Of a DNA stretch of 64,000 bases, positions 12,430 through 23,759 are shown piece after piece (within the stretch, counting starts at the first letter, position 1; each line of letters starts with the position of its first letter). The translations under genes and the position numbers were made by a program. The stretch comes from Corydoras sp. C115. Taxonomy: Eukaryota; Chordata; Actinopteri; Siluriformes; Callichthyidae. Below the pieces are notes generated by a model that saw only the letters and a program-made list of their open reading frames with translations, was not told the origin of the DNA and did no database searches. The stretch lies in the NCBI GenBank assembly GCA_019802505.1, contig JAFMOC010000007.1:14683001-14747000 (forward strand), given 5' to 3'.

Positions 12430-12614
12430 ACAGATATACAGCACAGTCATGCTGGAACAAAAAGTGGTCATTTCCAAACAGTTCTCACAATGTTGAAAGC
12501 ACATGTTCAAAGTGTATGGCTATGTGCTTGATTTAATACACATGTGGAAATAGGACTGAATACAACCCCTGAATTTATTGAGAGGTTTGTTGCAATACTT
12601 TTGTCCATATAGTG
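12051..12614 (-). mobile_element. Tc1/mariner-like relic
   Basis: The ends carry related inverted termini: TATGGACAAAA near the start and the complement of CACTATATGGACAAAAG at the end. The interior matches the antisense of the 3' part of a Tc1-type transposase gene as commonly seen in fishes, with no intact frame. A (TA)n tract (12355-12419) has expanded inside it. It lies in the probable scdb 3' UTR. Confidence 0.65.
12355..12419. repeat. (TA)n microsatellite
   Basis: About 65 bases of pure TA followed by TG repeats, inside the Tc1-like relic. It produces spurious Tyr/Ile repeat frames. Confidence 0.95.
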
Positions 12615-13540
12615 TTTCGTTATTTTGCCAAATGAATCTGTTATCTAAAATAATATTGCTATTTTCATACATAATTTAAGATGCCTACACAAGACTCTGA
12701 AATTCAATTAACATTGAATTTGCTTTGAGTTTGGCACAATTTTTAAGCTCTGAAGACTGTAAATGCTGCTTGCACATTAATAATATCTACCCAGGATGTT
12801 GCATGCTGAATAAATCATGTGTAGTAAACCAGTGGGTATTGAGTATTATGGTGTATCAGTGTACTTCATAGTATTAAAATTTCCCAACCTGGGTGATCGA
12901 TGAAATGGAGAGGGACAAAATGCGTCAAAATCTCTCAAAGAACATCAAAGTTGTCTGCTTTCCCATTGGCAATGACCTTTTGTCACGTCAGTGGACTTAC
13001 TTGTTTGAAATAAACTGTACTGTGTTTTAGTCCGTATGAAATTATTTATTAAATATGTAGCATAAGCCTTGTATATTCCTTTAAATTATCTCTATGGTAC
13101 CATTTGGACAATTTTAACCATAGAATTATACTTTGTTTAAAGACAATTTTTAGTTTTATGTCAATTGAATGTCTGTTTCTCTTTACCATTATGCTGTCGA
13201 TCAATAATATGAGTGCACCTTATGTTGCTTCTTTGTTCAAATTGCTCAACCTGAAATTACTTGTGGTGTTTCTTATTAAAATAATTTTTTAAAAGAAAGT
13301 TTGCCATCATCTTCTTTCTTTCTTGTTAAGTAGTTCTATTGAGAGCCAGTCACATGACCTCAACCTTTTTAACTAAAATTTAACACTTGAATGAATTCTG
13401 AGTATGTACTGCAACACAGACATTAGATATAGTTGTAAAGCCACTTAACTTCCATTTGAGTTAAAACTGACATTTCTATTATGTAATCTTTTTTTTTTGC
13501 AGACTATTGTACTGGTCAGGGTCGTAGATGTACTTTGGGG

Positions 13541-13748
13541 TGTAGTAGCCCGGTGGCTTGGGGGTTGGGTTACCAATTTGAAGGTTGTGGGTTCTAATCC
13601 TAGGTTCAGTAAAGTAACTAATGTGGGCCCTAAAGCCTAATTGCTCCAGGGGCCCTGTGCTCTAGCCTCTTAATCATAAATTTGGGATACTTGTAAGTCA
13701 CTTTAGATGAAAGTGTATGTTCAATGACCCAATGTAATGTACTCGAGC
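13541..13748 (+). mobile_element. SINE-B copy
   Basis: A tRNA-like head (GGTTGTGGGTTCTAATCC, box-B like) is followed by GTTCAGTAAAGTAACTAATG, TTGCTCCAGGGGCCCTGTG and a decayed L2-type tail, CTTGTAAGTCACTTTAGATG. The same layout recurs at 35105 and 61327. Confidence 0.65.
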
Positions 13749-13869
13749 CTTTCCCAGCGCTCATTGGGCAAGGTCAGCTTTTTTGACACCTGATTACAAG
13801 GCTATCACACAGCCATGTTCATCTACCCACGTTCATCTCTACAATTTACCCATGTGTTCTTGGACTATA

Positions 13870-14212
13870 TGCTTGTGGTTAACGAACCAGGCTTGTGTCC
13901 TGAAGGTCCCCGGTTTGATCCCGGGTCCAATCAAATTGGGTAAGGCACCTAACCCCAATTGCTTCCCCGGCTGCCCACAGCTCTGGGCATGTATATTTAC
14001 CTCACCAGTGTGTGTATATGTGTGTGTTTCACTGCACAGATGGGTTAAATGTGGAGGACATATTCCTCTGTGTTTAAGTACGGTAGGCAAAATAGATCAC
14101 TTTGGTTATACTACGGTGTAGTTGTTTTTTCTTTAACTATTCATTTATGTTCTGTGATATATAAGTCGTTATTGATAAAAGCGTCTGCTAAATGATTAAA
14201 TATAAATGTAAC
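13870..14212 (+). mobile_element. tRNA-headed SINE ending in an L2-like tail
   Basis: Box-B-like GGTTTGATCCC (about 13912-13922) lies in a tRNA-like context. A middle part reads CACTGCACAGATGGGTTAAA. From about 14085 the sequence follows the L2-like 3' UTR and ends in GCGTCTGCTAAATGATTAAA. This may be a SINE joined to a LINE end or two adjacent insertions. Confidence 0.55.
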
Positions 14213-14767
14213 ATGCACCCTGTACAATGTGTATAGCACTTTTTATTCATGTAATCTAGGCTATTAGTTCCATCTGCTGAGTATAGTGCGCTATTACATC
14301 ACTTTAGCACTAATTCTTATACAACATTTACTAAATGTAGGAATTTTATTTCTTTAAAAAAAATAATTGTTTATCTTAATGTAAAATTCTTTACAGCCAC
14401 CAACTGTTTGCTGTTGTGTTTGGATTGTATTGATGCTGCAAACTCAAATTAAAACCAATCCTCATTTGATGGATGGATCTTTAATACCCCATACACTCAA
14501 GGGAAAAAAACAGGGAAAAAAACACATTAATTACAAAATTTGAAATTTTGAATTTGAAAAACGTGAGTTCTGCTAAAAATGAAAGATTGTTGATTATAAT
14601 AACAAGTGCTGGAATATCAGGATTAACAGAGAAAATACACAGGAAAATACTTTGTGGTTTATTATATAAATGTCTGTTCCTCATATTCAGTGACATATCT
14701 TTGGGATCTTGTACTTGTTCTCTTAATCAAGTTTTAATCAATTCTTTTTAGCCTTTTCTGTAATGAA
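14213..14767. other. Intergenic DNA, nothing recognised
   Basis: AT-rich sequence with no supportable exon. Overlapping short frames on both strands (14481-14751) have no recognisable similarity. Confidence 0.5.
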
Positions 14768-15121
14768 TCCATCCATCCATCCATCCATTATCTTCCGCTT
14801 AATCCTCTATTAGGGTCGCGGGTGAGTTCCCCATGCCCATCCAGGAGAGAAAGTCTTGGGAGCTGGGAAGAAACACCCAGGACAGGACGCCAATCCATAT
14901 CTGGGCACACACTTACTCACACAAACACTCTATATGGGGCAGTTTTGAGAATTCAATTGACTTGATCCATGTCTTTGGACTGTGGGAGGAAACCAGAGAA
15001 CTCGGAGGAAACCCACACGGACACGGGGAGAACATGGAAACTCCATCCAGATTGGGATTCGAACCGGGAATCCCTAGTTCTGAGAGGCGAACGTGCTAAC
15101 CACTAAGCCACCGTGCCGCCC
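14768..15121 (-). mobile_element. SINE-A copy
   Basis: Near full-length minus-strand copy with an (ATCC)n tail at the left and a box A complement at the right. I could not define an exact target duplication. Confidence 0.82.
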
Positions 15122-15267
15122 CTATAACGGATCTTTTAATCTTAATAGCTTAATAAAAATCCTATTCTCTTGAATTGCTGTCTGTGTATACTACCGGTCC
15201 AAAGTCTAAAACACCCCAATTTTCCAAGTTATTTATTGCAATTTAAATCGCTTCAATAAATAGGCTA

Positions 15268-15402
15268 TGCCCAGCGATAGATTGGCGCCCTGTCCTGGGT
15301 GTATCTGCCCAGCGCCCGAAACGTTCTCCCCTGGATGGGCATGGGGAACCCCCCCTGCAACCCTAATATAGGATAAAGCGGAAGATAATGAATGAATGAA
15401 TG
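15268..15402 (+). mobile_element. SINE-A, 5'-truncated
   Basis: Only the last 135 bp of the element (from TGCCCAGCGATAG to the GAAT tail) is present, yet it has an exact 13-bp target duplication, AATAAATAGGCTA (15255-15267 and 15403-15415). Truncation therefore occurred at insertion. Confidence 0.85.
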
Positions 15403-15713
15403 AATAAATAGGCTACCCTGAAATTGTAGACTAGAAGAAGGTGGTGTGATGGTCTGTGGCTGTTTTGCTGGATCCAGGATTGGGAACCAGAGCCTCTGTT
15501 ATTCACCTAGTTAGACAGCAGTGCATCTTACAACAAGATAATGACCCATAACATAAGTCTAAGCTTTCCCAAAACTACCTCGGACAAAAACGATGGTAAG
15601 CTTGAAAACATAAAACAGGCCTAAACCTCATGGAGCTGGTTTGGGATGAACTGAACAGGAGAGTGAAAGGAAAGCAGAATAAGTAGCTCACATTAATGGG
15701 ACTTTCTGCAACA

Positions 15714-16060
15714 TTCATTCATTCATTATCTCCCGCTTTATCCTCTATTAGGGTCGCGGTGGGGTTCCCCATGCCCATCCAGGGGAGAGCGTCTCGGGCG
15801 CTGGGCAAATAGACCCAGGACAGGGCGCCAATCTATCGCTGGGCACACACTCACTCACACAAACACACTCTTTATGGGGCAATTTGGAGAACTCAATTGA
15901 CTTGATCCATGTTTTTGGACTGTGGGAGGAAACCGGAGAACCCGGAGGAAACCCACGCGGACACGGGGAGAACATGGAAACTCCACCCAGATGGGGATTC
16001 GAACTGGGAATCCCTAGTGCTGAGAGGCCAACGTGCTAACCACTAAGCCACCGTGCAGCC
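15714..16060 (-). mobile_element. SINE-A in the Tc1 relic
   Basis: Full-length minus-strand copy with an exact 12-bp duplication, CTTTCTGCAACA (15702-15713 and 16061-16072). Confidence 0.88.
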
Positions 16061-16179
16061 CTTTCTGCAACAGATTTTGAAAAAAAAAAAAATAAAAAAA
16101 AAGAATTTTGAAAGAATATTTGATTTTTGAAAAAGAACGTGATGAGTGTGCTATGGAAAAATAGAAGCCATATTGGAAA

Positions 16180-16292
16180 ATGACCAGGTTTGTTTATACT
16201 ACAGTGTAGCTGTTTTTTCCTTAACTACTGGCTTGTGTTGATCTCTCATTTCAAGTTGCTTTGGATAAATGACTAAATGTAAATGTTATATC
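16180..16292 (+). mobile_element. L2-like LINE 3' tail fragment
   Basis: Matches the LINE 3' UTR seen at 61128-61260 on the other strand: CTACAGTGTAGCTG, then TTGCTTTGGATAAATGACTA and AATGTAAATG. Severely 5'-truncated. Confidence 0.6.
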
Positions 16293-16639
16293 TGCCAAAT
16301 GTGGCTACATTGATGAGTCAAATGTTTAGGAAAAACAAACAAACTTGAATTGCATGTTTGTACTATGCTTTCACTTGCAATGAGACATTAAGCTCAATGG
16401 TTGCCATGGGAAAATTAGGGTGTTCTAAAACTTTTGACGACTATATAACGACAAAAACCTGTAAGCGGTAGAGAACACAAGCCATTTGCCATTTTCAGTC
16501 TACAGAAAGAACTCGGCCTGGTTTAAAGATAATTTAATCTTAATCGCCTCTGCTAATTTCATCAACAGAGGACAATCCAAATAACATTAGACGTTTGATC
16601 GTGTGATAAATCCAGTAATCCTCCTCGGTTCCCAGGCTA

Positions 16640-16992
16640 CTGTATCACACTGCGTAAATGGAGTGTCTGAGGAGATCGGCCATCTCCAGTCGGATTATAT
16701 ATGACTTGGTTGAAACTGTTAAGGCGCACTGAGCGCTTCCCCGCTATTTGGCCCCGGGGAGCCACGGTGCCCTTTTGATCATTTCAGTCTCAGCTTGGCA
16801 CAATAGCGCTGATTGGCTGAAGGGCTAAGGAGGGGGAAAGGCTTTAATTAAGCAGATAATCTCAGTTTGAGATGAGAACAGATCCATTTCAGAGACTGCC
16901 TGTATTTTAGCTTTTATACATTCCGCTGCGCTCTTTTCCTCCATCCTGAACTAACAGCAGCTTCTAACATCTCTTTAGCTTCCTTTCTCAGG
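16640..16992 (+). promoter_or_regulatory. wnt8b: wnt8b promoter and 5' leader
   Basis: Complex, moderately GC-rich sequence before the wnt8b start, unlike the AT-rich surroundings. Visible sites are an inverted CCAAT box in CGCTGATTGGCTGAAG, a TCF-like CTTTTGATC (about 16772), homeodomain-type TTTAATTAAG and TAATCT motifs, and a TATA-like TTTTATACA about 80 bp before the ATG. Wnt and homeodomain control of wnt8b in the neural plate is known; these particular sites are inference. Confidence 0.5.
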
Positions 16993-19973
16993 ATGTTTAA
17001 CCATTTGGATGTTTATTATTATATTTTCATCTTAACGGTCCACATGAAGTCCTGTTGCAGCTGGTAAGCCATTTCTAAATTTATTGGAATCTGTTTAAGT
17101 CGATTCTGTTTTGTGTGTTTTTCTTTCTATATTTTTATAACAGTAGATTTGCATCGTTAAAATAAGATGTATATTAGAAGTAGAGATGTTGTTTCCCGTT
17201 GTATTTTATGTGTTCTAGGTGACCCCTTCTTATTCGTTTGTATTAGGTCTAAAAAAATCCTGTTTTTGTATTGAAAATAAATGCTATATCGTCAATATTA
17301 ATGTGCATTAACCTTATGTGTTTTGTCTTCTCAAAATATTAAATTTATTTTGCTCTATGCATTCACAAAAATAACACTGCTATTGAACCGTATAATTTGT
17401 TTTAGCTGTAAAATAAAAATGAGCTTAGTTAGGCATTTGAGATTTTTTAGGAATGAGGTCAAGCAAGGTTTAAAAACGTTTGATAAGTATATTTCGCTTG
17501 AAAATACATTTGATGTAAAGTACAACGGATATAGAAATTCTGTGTGTGATATTTGTGGGTAAGTGGATAAGAAACGTTGAAGATGGTGAGAGCTTACACT
17601 CATTTAACTGTGTGCTCTGTCTTCCAGGTCAGTGAATAATTTCCTGATGACTGGCCCAAAGGTAAGACAACTTTCTTTTGATCTTCAACTGCGATCTTTA
17701 TCTTAACACAGATCCTCAGCTTGTCCCAGCATTGAAATATTTAAGTGGATTATTATTTGAGATAAAGAATTTTTAACTTTAAACGACGAAACATCACAAA
17801 GTTTTCATTTAATTCTTATTTTTAAACGAGTAGCTTTAAAGTAACTTTGTTGATTTAGATTTGCATTTTAATACAACTACCAGTACTACTACTACGAATA
17901 ATAATAAAAACTGTTAGAAAAATACTTTAGAAATTAAACTACAAATTCGTCAACATGCATTATAAGATAAAATAGAATAGCAGTAAAAATAGAGTGAAAC
18001 ACAAACTTACTTGTCTGTCCATTATTCTTTCTCTCTTTTTGTCTAAACTAGTAACTATACAGATAAATTTACATTTCTATAGCAGAAACCTTCTAATATC
18101 ATGTGTAATACGGTTGATAATTTGCGCAATTTAACCATAATCAAACATACATTTAATATACCTTACATCTTCAAATGTGATTTTTTTTGTTCAGGTTTCA
18201 TTTGTATTCGTTTCCCAAAAGAAATAAAATAAAAGATTTCTATTAAAATTGGTCACCATATTGCTCACATTGTATATCTAAAAAAAAAACTTTAATAATT
18301 TGATGACTTGATGTGTTTGCAGGCATATTTGATTTATTCGAGCAGTGTGGCAGCAGGTGCTCAGAGTGGGATTGAAGAATGTAAGTTCCAGTTTGCATGG
18401 GAACGCTGGAACTGTCCAGAACGTGCTCTTCAACTATCTACCCACAGTGGCCTTAGAAGTGGTAGGTACAGCCAACAACAAAAAACATTAAAAATAAAAC
18501 TTCCATATGGAGATAATAAAAATTGTCATAGTGTTAAACTGCACTAAAACTACTACATGATAATTATTTTGTAGGCAGTTAATGGGAATTGTGGCAAAGC
18601 TGCAAGTGACACAACAGGGGAAATGATTAAAAAGTAAAATAAATGAGTACAATTTGAAAAGGTTAGGATAAAATACAGCAACTACAGAGTATTTGAAACC
18701 AATTCACGATCACAAGAAATTATAGGATGATAAACATCTTGTTTGTTGCATGTAATATGTTAATTAATCAACTTAATAGCAACACAGCTATTGTAAAATA
18801 AGAGATCAAATTGGTGTTAGAAAAGTGACACACTCACTTCAGCTTAAGTTAAAAAGTGACTTTTTTAAATAGCATCTAAGACAACTCTGAATAATGGAAA
18901 AATAACTTGCTTTTAAAAAAAATGTTTTGTCCTTATCTACAAACCTTATTTTCATAGTTGGGACATTTCAAAGTTAGGACATTTTCTAATATGCAACAGA
19001 AATGGAAATAGGTATAAAATGCCTGAACATATTTAAACAGTTTGGACAAATGCATATTCTCCACTAGGTCATCTTAACTTTTTCTTTTAATTATTAATGT
19101 GGGAATTGCATATCCTAATCACTATTAAATTAAATGTTTGACTCTTCTTTCTGTATACAGATCAGAGAGGCTATACTTACATTTACATTTACACTTAGTC
19201 ATTTAGCAGATGCTTTTATCCAAAGCGACTTACAAATGAGAACAACACAAGTCAGTAGTTATACTGTTTGTGGTTGTCAATTTCTGATTCTATTTGTGAT
19301 GATGCGCTATATATTTTTGATAAGAGAAAGACTTGGACTGCAATTCAGGCCAGTCAAGAATGCACACGATATATAACATCTGATATAACTCAAATAGAAT
19401 AAGATCAGACTTTGTCCTGCTAAAGTAGACATGGAACTTGACAGCAATGTACATTTATCTAAAAAAACAATATATTAGCCTCCACAATAAATGTAACTTT
19501 TTAATGTTTTTTAAAAGTATTCCTAAGCAGATGTTCATTATAGTACAATCATGACTTAAAAAAAAAAAATTGCCTATGCTCACTTTTGTCCATTACACAC
19601 AGATCCTTGCAACTTTCTAAATCTTTCAGAATGTATGTTATAAACTGTAATTGGTAAAATACCTAAATTGATTGTGCTAAAGACAAACTGATTCTCTTTT
19701 AAAACGTTCCAAGAACTTTTCAGTTTAATTTTGTTTGATGTTTTTTCAGTGTATTGTAGGCATCACTTGATAAATTTGTTTATATTTAACAGAATTAAGT
19801 TTGGGGTGGTTAGCACAGTTGCCTCTTGGTTCTGGGGATTCTGATCTGAGTTTCCATGTTCTCCGCTAGGTTCCATGGTTTTTTTGCAGGTTCTCTGGTT
19901 TCTTCCAACAGTCCAAAACATGGATTCAAGGGGATCTAAATTATCCATATGCAAATTGCCCCATAAATATTCA

Positions 19974-20072
<99 letters not shown>

Positions 20073-20802
20073 GAGTGTATTCACGCAGTGCCTGAAATGT
20101 TCTCACCTAGATGAGCATGTGGAATCCCCTCATAACTCTAGTAAAGGATTAAGCAGAAGATGAGATTAGAATTAAGTTTGCTGACAAAACACTGAAAATG
20201 ATTTTCTTTTAACTTTTGTTAAATAAATAATTACAAACATTAACATTTTTTTAGAATGTCTCTGGTAGTGAAGTTTGTACGAGCTTTAAGAAATGCTTAT
20301 ATACTTTACTATTTTTAGTAACATGAAACCAGGAGCAAAAGGTATATATATAATATATAAAGACAATATATAGGCAAGTGGTTTTCAGCAGCAATGAGGT
20401 CTTAATTTAGGTGCATGTTCTTCTGCTATGGAAGAACCTTCATCTTTGTTTTTCATCTTTATCTTATTATAAATTTGGTCCTATTGGAGCTTATTACATT
20501 ACATTACCTACAATAAAATCTACTAAAAAACAAAAAAGTTATTGCAACAATCCACATGTGTGAAGTCTATAAAATGATAATCTGTGAACAAAAGGATAAA
20601 TTGAAAAACCTTAAGGATATTGTTAGACAATAAGTGAAATAAGTTTTCTCAATCTGAAGGGTGTGGGTCAAAGGTTTTCAATAGGCTCCTTTCACTAGGC
20701 ATTCATCAAGTGCCAAAATGAAACCAGGCCTAGTCTGTTGCCGGCCTTAGACTGTCTGAGAATCTGCTGAGCTTAGGGCAGATGTGCGTTTCACTGTTTG
20801 AT

Positions 20803-20894
<92 letters not shown>

Positions 20895-23191
20895 TTTTCT
20901 AATAATTAAATAAAGGTAACTATAACCATAAAGAGTGATTTCTTTTAAAAACTGATACATTGTGGGGACCATGAGCATTAAAACAGTGTTATATATACCC
21001 CCCCACACACACACGCCAACTATTTTGTTAGAAAGTAGAATTCAAAATGTTATTTATTGTTTTTATAAAACTTCATACATGCTAAATCTAATTTCTATGT
21101 TTAGCAAACCGGGAAACAGCATTTGTTCATGCCATTAGTTCTGCTGGAGTCATGTACACTCTCACAAGGAACTGCAGCCTGGGTGACTTTGATAACTGTG
21201 GATGTGATGACACAAGAAATGGTCAAAGAGGTAAATATACATATTTTTTTTGAAAAAAAACAAATAGCAATTTCATTCAACAATTTTAACATTGTAACAT
21301 AATATACATATTTTTATGTCACGCTTTTTAAGGTGGTCATGGCTGGTTGTGGGGAGGATGCAGTGATAATGTTGGCTTCGGAGAGGCAATCTCCAAGCAG
21401 TTTGTGGATGCATTGGAAACTGGGCAAGATGCACGTGCTGCAATGAATCTCCACAATAATGAAGCTGGACGCAAGGTATCCTGAATGATTGAGTAGTGTT
21501 CTTTACTCCTTTCCAGACACTCCAGACTACATCACGTCGCTATAGATAGTTTGCAAGAGTGGGGGATTTACTCTTACCCTCTAAGATGGGTTTTGAAATG
21601 TATACAAGTTCCTTGGCCACCAACAGAATGTAGAGTGGCCTTTGAATCATTTTTCAGTGTTTCCAGCGATAGCTTACCACCCAAGAGTTTCATTCACTGC
21701 CTTATAAGCAAGGTGCCACTCGTTCCTCCAACAGTGTTTGCGCTGTACCAGATGGGCCTATTACGGCCTGTGAATGTCCTTTATGACTAGACCTTAACTC
21801 AAGATTCTTGGGATCAGTGGTGCGAGCTTAATTAGAGGACCTAGGGGGCCACACATTGGAATGGTTCAGTATTCTGTTGCTTCTCAAATAAGCAATTAGT
21901 TTTATTCTAGCAATAAGGATCTTACATTTATGTCGGTCTTTGTTGCAATTCAGAGAGCCACAGGCATCACATCCATGCAGCTAAAGTGCTCTTTGTTTTT
22001 TTTGGCCAGTGCCCCATCTGAAGGTTTTGTCAGCACTATGGCACCTGGAGCATCATTGTAACTGAAAAAAATGAAAAAGAATTCTTTTTCATTTCCTCCT
22101 GAATAGATTAACCATTGGTTCTGTCCATGGCAGAAAACATGTTGACAATGGCCTTGCTAAATAAATACTCCCCTTTCCTGTGCAGAACAATTCAGCTCGC
22201 CATGAAACCTTGATTCCGCCTCTGCTCACCAGCAAATACCTCCCTGAGAAAGTGAGACGCCTCTTTTTAAATGACAGATGTTTGTTTCAGTTGAAGTCAA
22301 GATACATTGTGTGGGTACAAAGGGTAAAATAAAATGAAAAAAAATCACCCTTGAACCTTGAACTTGGTCTTATTTAACCAAACAAGCCCTACTTTTTGTC
22401 AAGTGGATGTTTTGGACATATAGCCTGTTCAAAAAAGGTTTCATTGTTAGGTATTCTGAAAGGTGATTGACTCAATCAAAATGGTTTTAAACACTCAAAA
22501 CATCTGAATTTGCTTAAATAGATCAATAAATTATGGATCATAATATTAAATATGACGAGATGAAAAAAATTTGTCTGTAAACCGGGTTTGCTTATTTATT
22601 TTCTTCTTCTTTCATATCCTTAATTTTTAGGCTGTAAAAGGAACCATGCAAAGGACGTGTAAATGCCACGGAGTATCTGGAAGCTGCACTACCCAAACAT
22701 GTTGGCTGCAGCTGCCTGAATTTCGAGAAGTTGGCAACTACCTGAAAGAAAAGTATCATCGAGCCATTAAGGTAGACCTCCTGCGCGGCGCAGGCAACAG
22801 TGCCGCCAGTCGTGGTGCTATTGCTGAGACCTTTAGCTCAATTTCTCGGAAAGAGCTTGTGCATCTGGAGGATTCACCAGACTACTGCATTGAAAACCGT
22901 ACACTAGGCCTTCCAGGCACCGAAGGTCGTGAGTGCCTGAAAAAGGGCAAGAATCTCAACAAGTGGGAAAAGCGTAGCTGCAAACGGCTCTGCAGTGACT
23001 GTGGACTTGCAGTAGAAGAACGTAGGGCAGAAACTATATCTAGCTGCAACTGTAAGTTCCACTGGTGTTGTGCAGTAAAATGTGAACAGTGTCGAAAGAC
23101 TGTCACTAAATACTACTGTGTGAGGGCCAAACAAGTTAAAAATGACAGTGCAAGCAGAAGAAAAAACCTTCGCCTACGAAAGAAACACTAA
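16993..23191 (+). CDS. wnt8b: Wnt8b secreted signalling protein
   Basis: Secreted, lipid-modified ligand of the canonical Wnt/beta-catenin pathway, used in forebrain and midbrain patterning. Coding exons are 16993-17063, 17628-17661, 18323-18461, 21105-21230, 21333-21475 and 22631-23191, all GT-AG and in frame, giving 357 residues. Residues 1-22 are a hydrophobic signal peptide. The family signature CHGVSGSC is intact, with the acylated serine at 187. The cysteine-rich C-terminal half (WCCAVKCEQC) is complete, and the tail is basic (RRKNLRLRKKH). Intron 3 contains an old SINE-A and long (TA)n and (CA)n tracts. Close similarity to zebrafish wnt8b is from memory; no search was run. Confidence 0.97.
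19160..19270 (-). mobile_element. L2-like LINE 3' tail fragment in wnt8b intron 3
   Basis: Complement of the LINE end: CATTTAGCAGATGC, TTTATCCAAAGCGACTTAC and AAATGAGAACAACACAAG follow the same order as at 61140-61200. Confidence 0.7.
19803..20167 (+). mobile_element. SINE-A, old, with expanded microsatellite
   Basis: Diverged plus-strand copy with an exact duplication AGAATTAAGTTT (19791-19802 and 20168-20179). Its GTGTGTG linker region has become a (TA)n tract (19977-20047) followed by (CA)n (20048-20071). Confidence 0.8.
20804..20895. repeat. (CA)n microsatellite in wnt8b intron 3
   Basis: About 90 bases of CA repeat with one interruption, responsible for a spurious Cys/Val frame on the minus strand. 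Confidence 0.97.
21476..22300 (+). promoter_or_regulatory. Candidate conserved intronic element, wnt8b intron 5
   Basis: This intron is less AT-rich and more complex than its neighbours and carries no recognisable repeat over about 800 bp, in a window where most introns are invaded. It contains a TCF-type GCCTTTGAATC (about 21639) and several TAATTA/TTAACC motifs. An enhancer role is inference. Confidence 0.35.
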
Positions 23192-23754
23192 TGGTGCCCT
23201 TATGAGTTAAACATCAAGCAGTAAGCCCTGACTTGATTCAATTATGTCAATGCATCAGCAAAACAAAAGTTGTGAAAAATAGATATAGACAACCTTAATC
23301 AATAATGTCATACTGTATATGAATGACATTTATAAAATACTGTGAACAAATCTGATTTGTAATGCCACCAATATCGGCATGTTGTTACTTACATATATTA
23401 TTTGCAGGTTTTTTACATTGCTCAAACTGAACACATTCTCTGAAACTACTTAAAACAAGTTCTAAAATAGCACTGATGTCTATATATTTAACAGTAAAGT
23501 AGATCACTGTAAAGTGCATATACTGTACCTGCCCAGATTAAAGCAGCAAAAACCTCACGAATCATGCATCTAAATCTGTCTAAGTAAAAAAGATCATTAT
23601 ATTGGACCTGATAATCATAATGTCAATTCTGTAAATTAAGTGTAAATAAGATGAAGCACTTTGTATATTGTTAATTTATTGCCTGTATCTAGATATGGTT
23701 TTGTTTGATAGATTATTGTGATGTATTGTTTTTTCTCATTCTGTCATAATTAAA
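23192..23754 (+). other. wnt8b: wnt8b 3' untranslated region
   Basis: Follows the stop codon. A likely polyadenylation signal ATTAAA lies at 23749-23754, with T/G-rich sequence after it (TTTGTTTGCTG, TTTTTCTCTGTGATG). No other gene begins here. Confidence 0.6.
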
Positions 23755-23759
23755 GCTAT

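Larger units (their letters stand above)
11123..13030 (+). other. scdb: scdb 3' untranslated region (probable extent)
   Basis: No new gene begins here, and vertebrate SCD messages are known for 3' UTRs of several kilobases. An AATAAA lies 28 bases after the stop (11150-11155) and another at 13009-13014. The second is my preferred end for a long form. The region contains a Tc1-like relic (12051-12614). The true end needs transcript data. Confidence 0.4.
15192..16446 (+). mobile_element. Tc1-like transposon relic with three nested insertions
   Basis: Ends are imperfect inverted repeats of about 30 bp: CCAAAGTCTAAAACACCCC at the left and the complement of AAAAGTTTTAGAACACCCT at the right. Between them are plus-strand remnants of a Tc1 transposase, including a decayed QQDNDP...HKSK motif and a LMELVWDELNRRVKG stretch equivalent to the family's PIENLWxELKRRV. 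Stop codons and frameshifts make it dead. Inserted inside are a 5'-truncated SINE-A (15268-15402), a full SINE-A (15714-16060) and an L2-like 3' tail (16180-16292). The age order follows from the nesting: Tc1 first, the others later. Confidence 0.7.

Noticed and set aside
12270..12536. Frames rich in alternating Tyr/Ile (also at 19763-20114) and Cys/Val (20730-21014).
   Set aside because: They translate (TA)n and (CA)n microsatellites.
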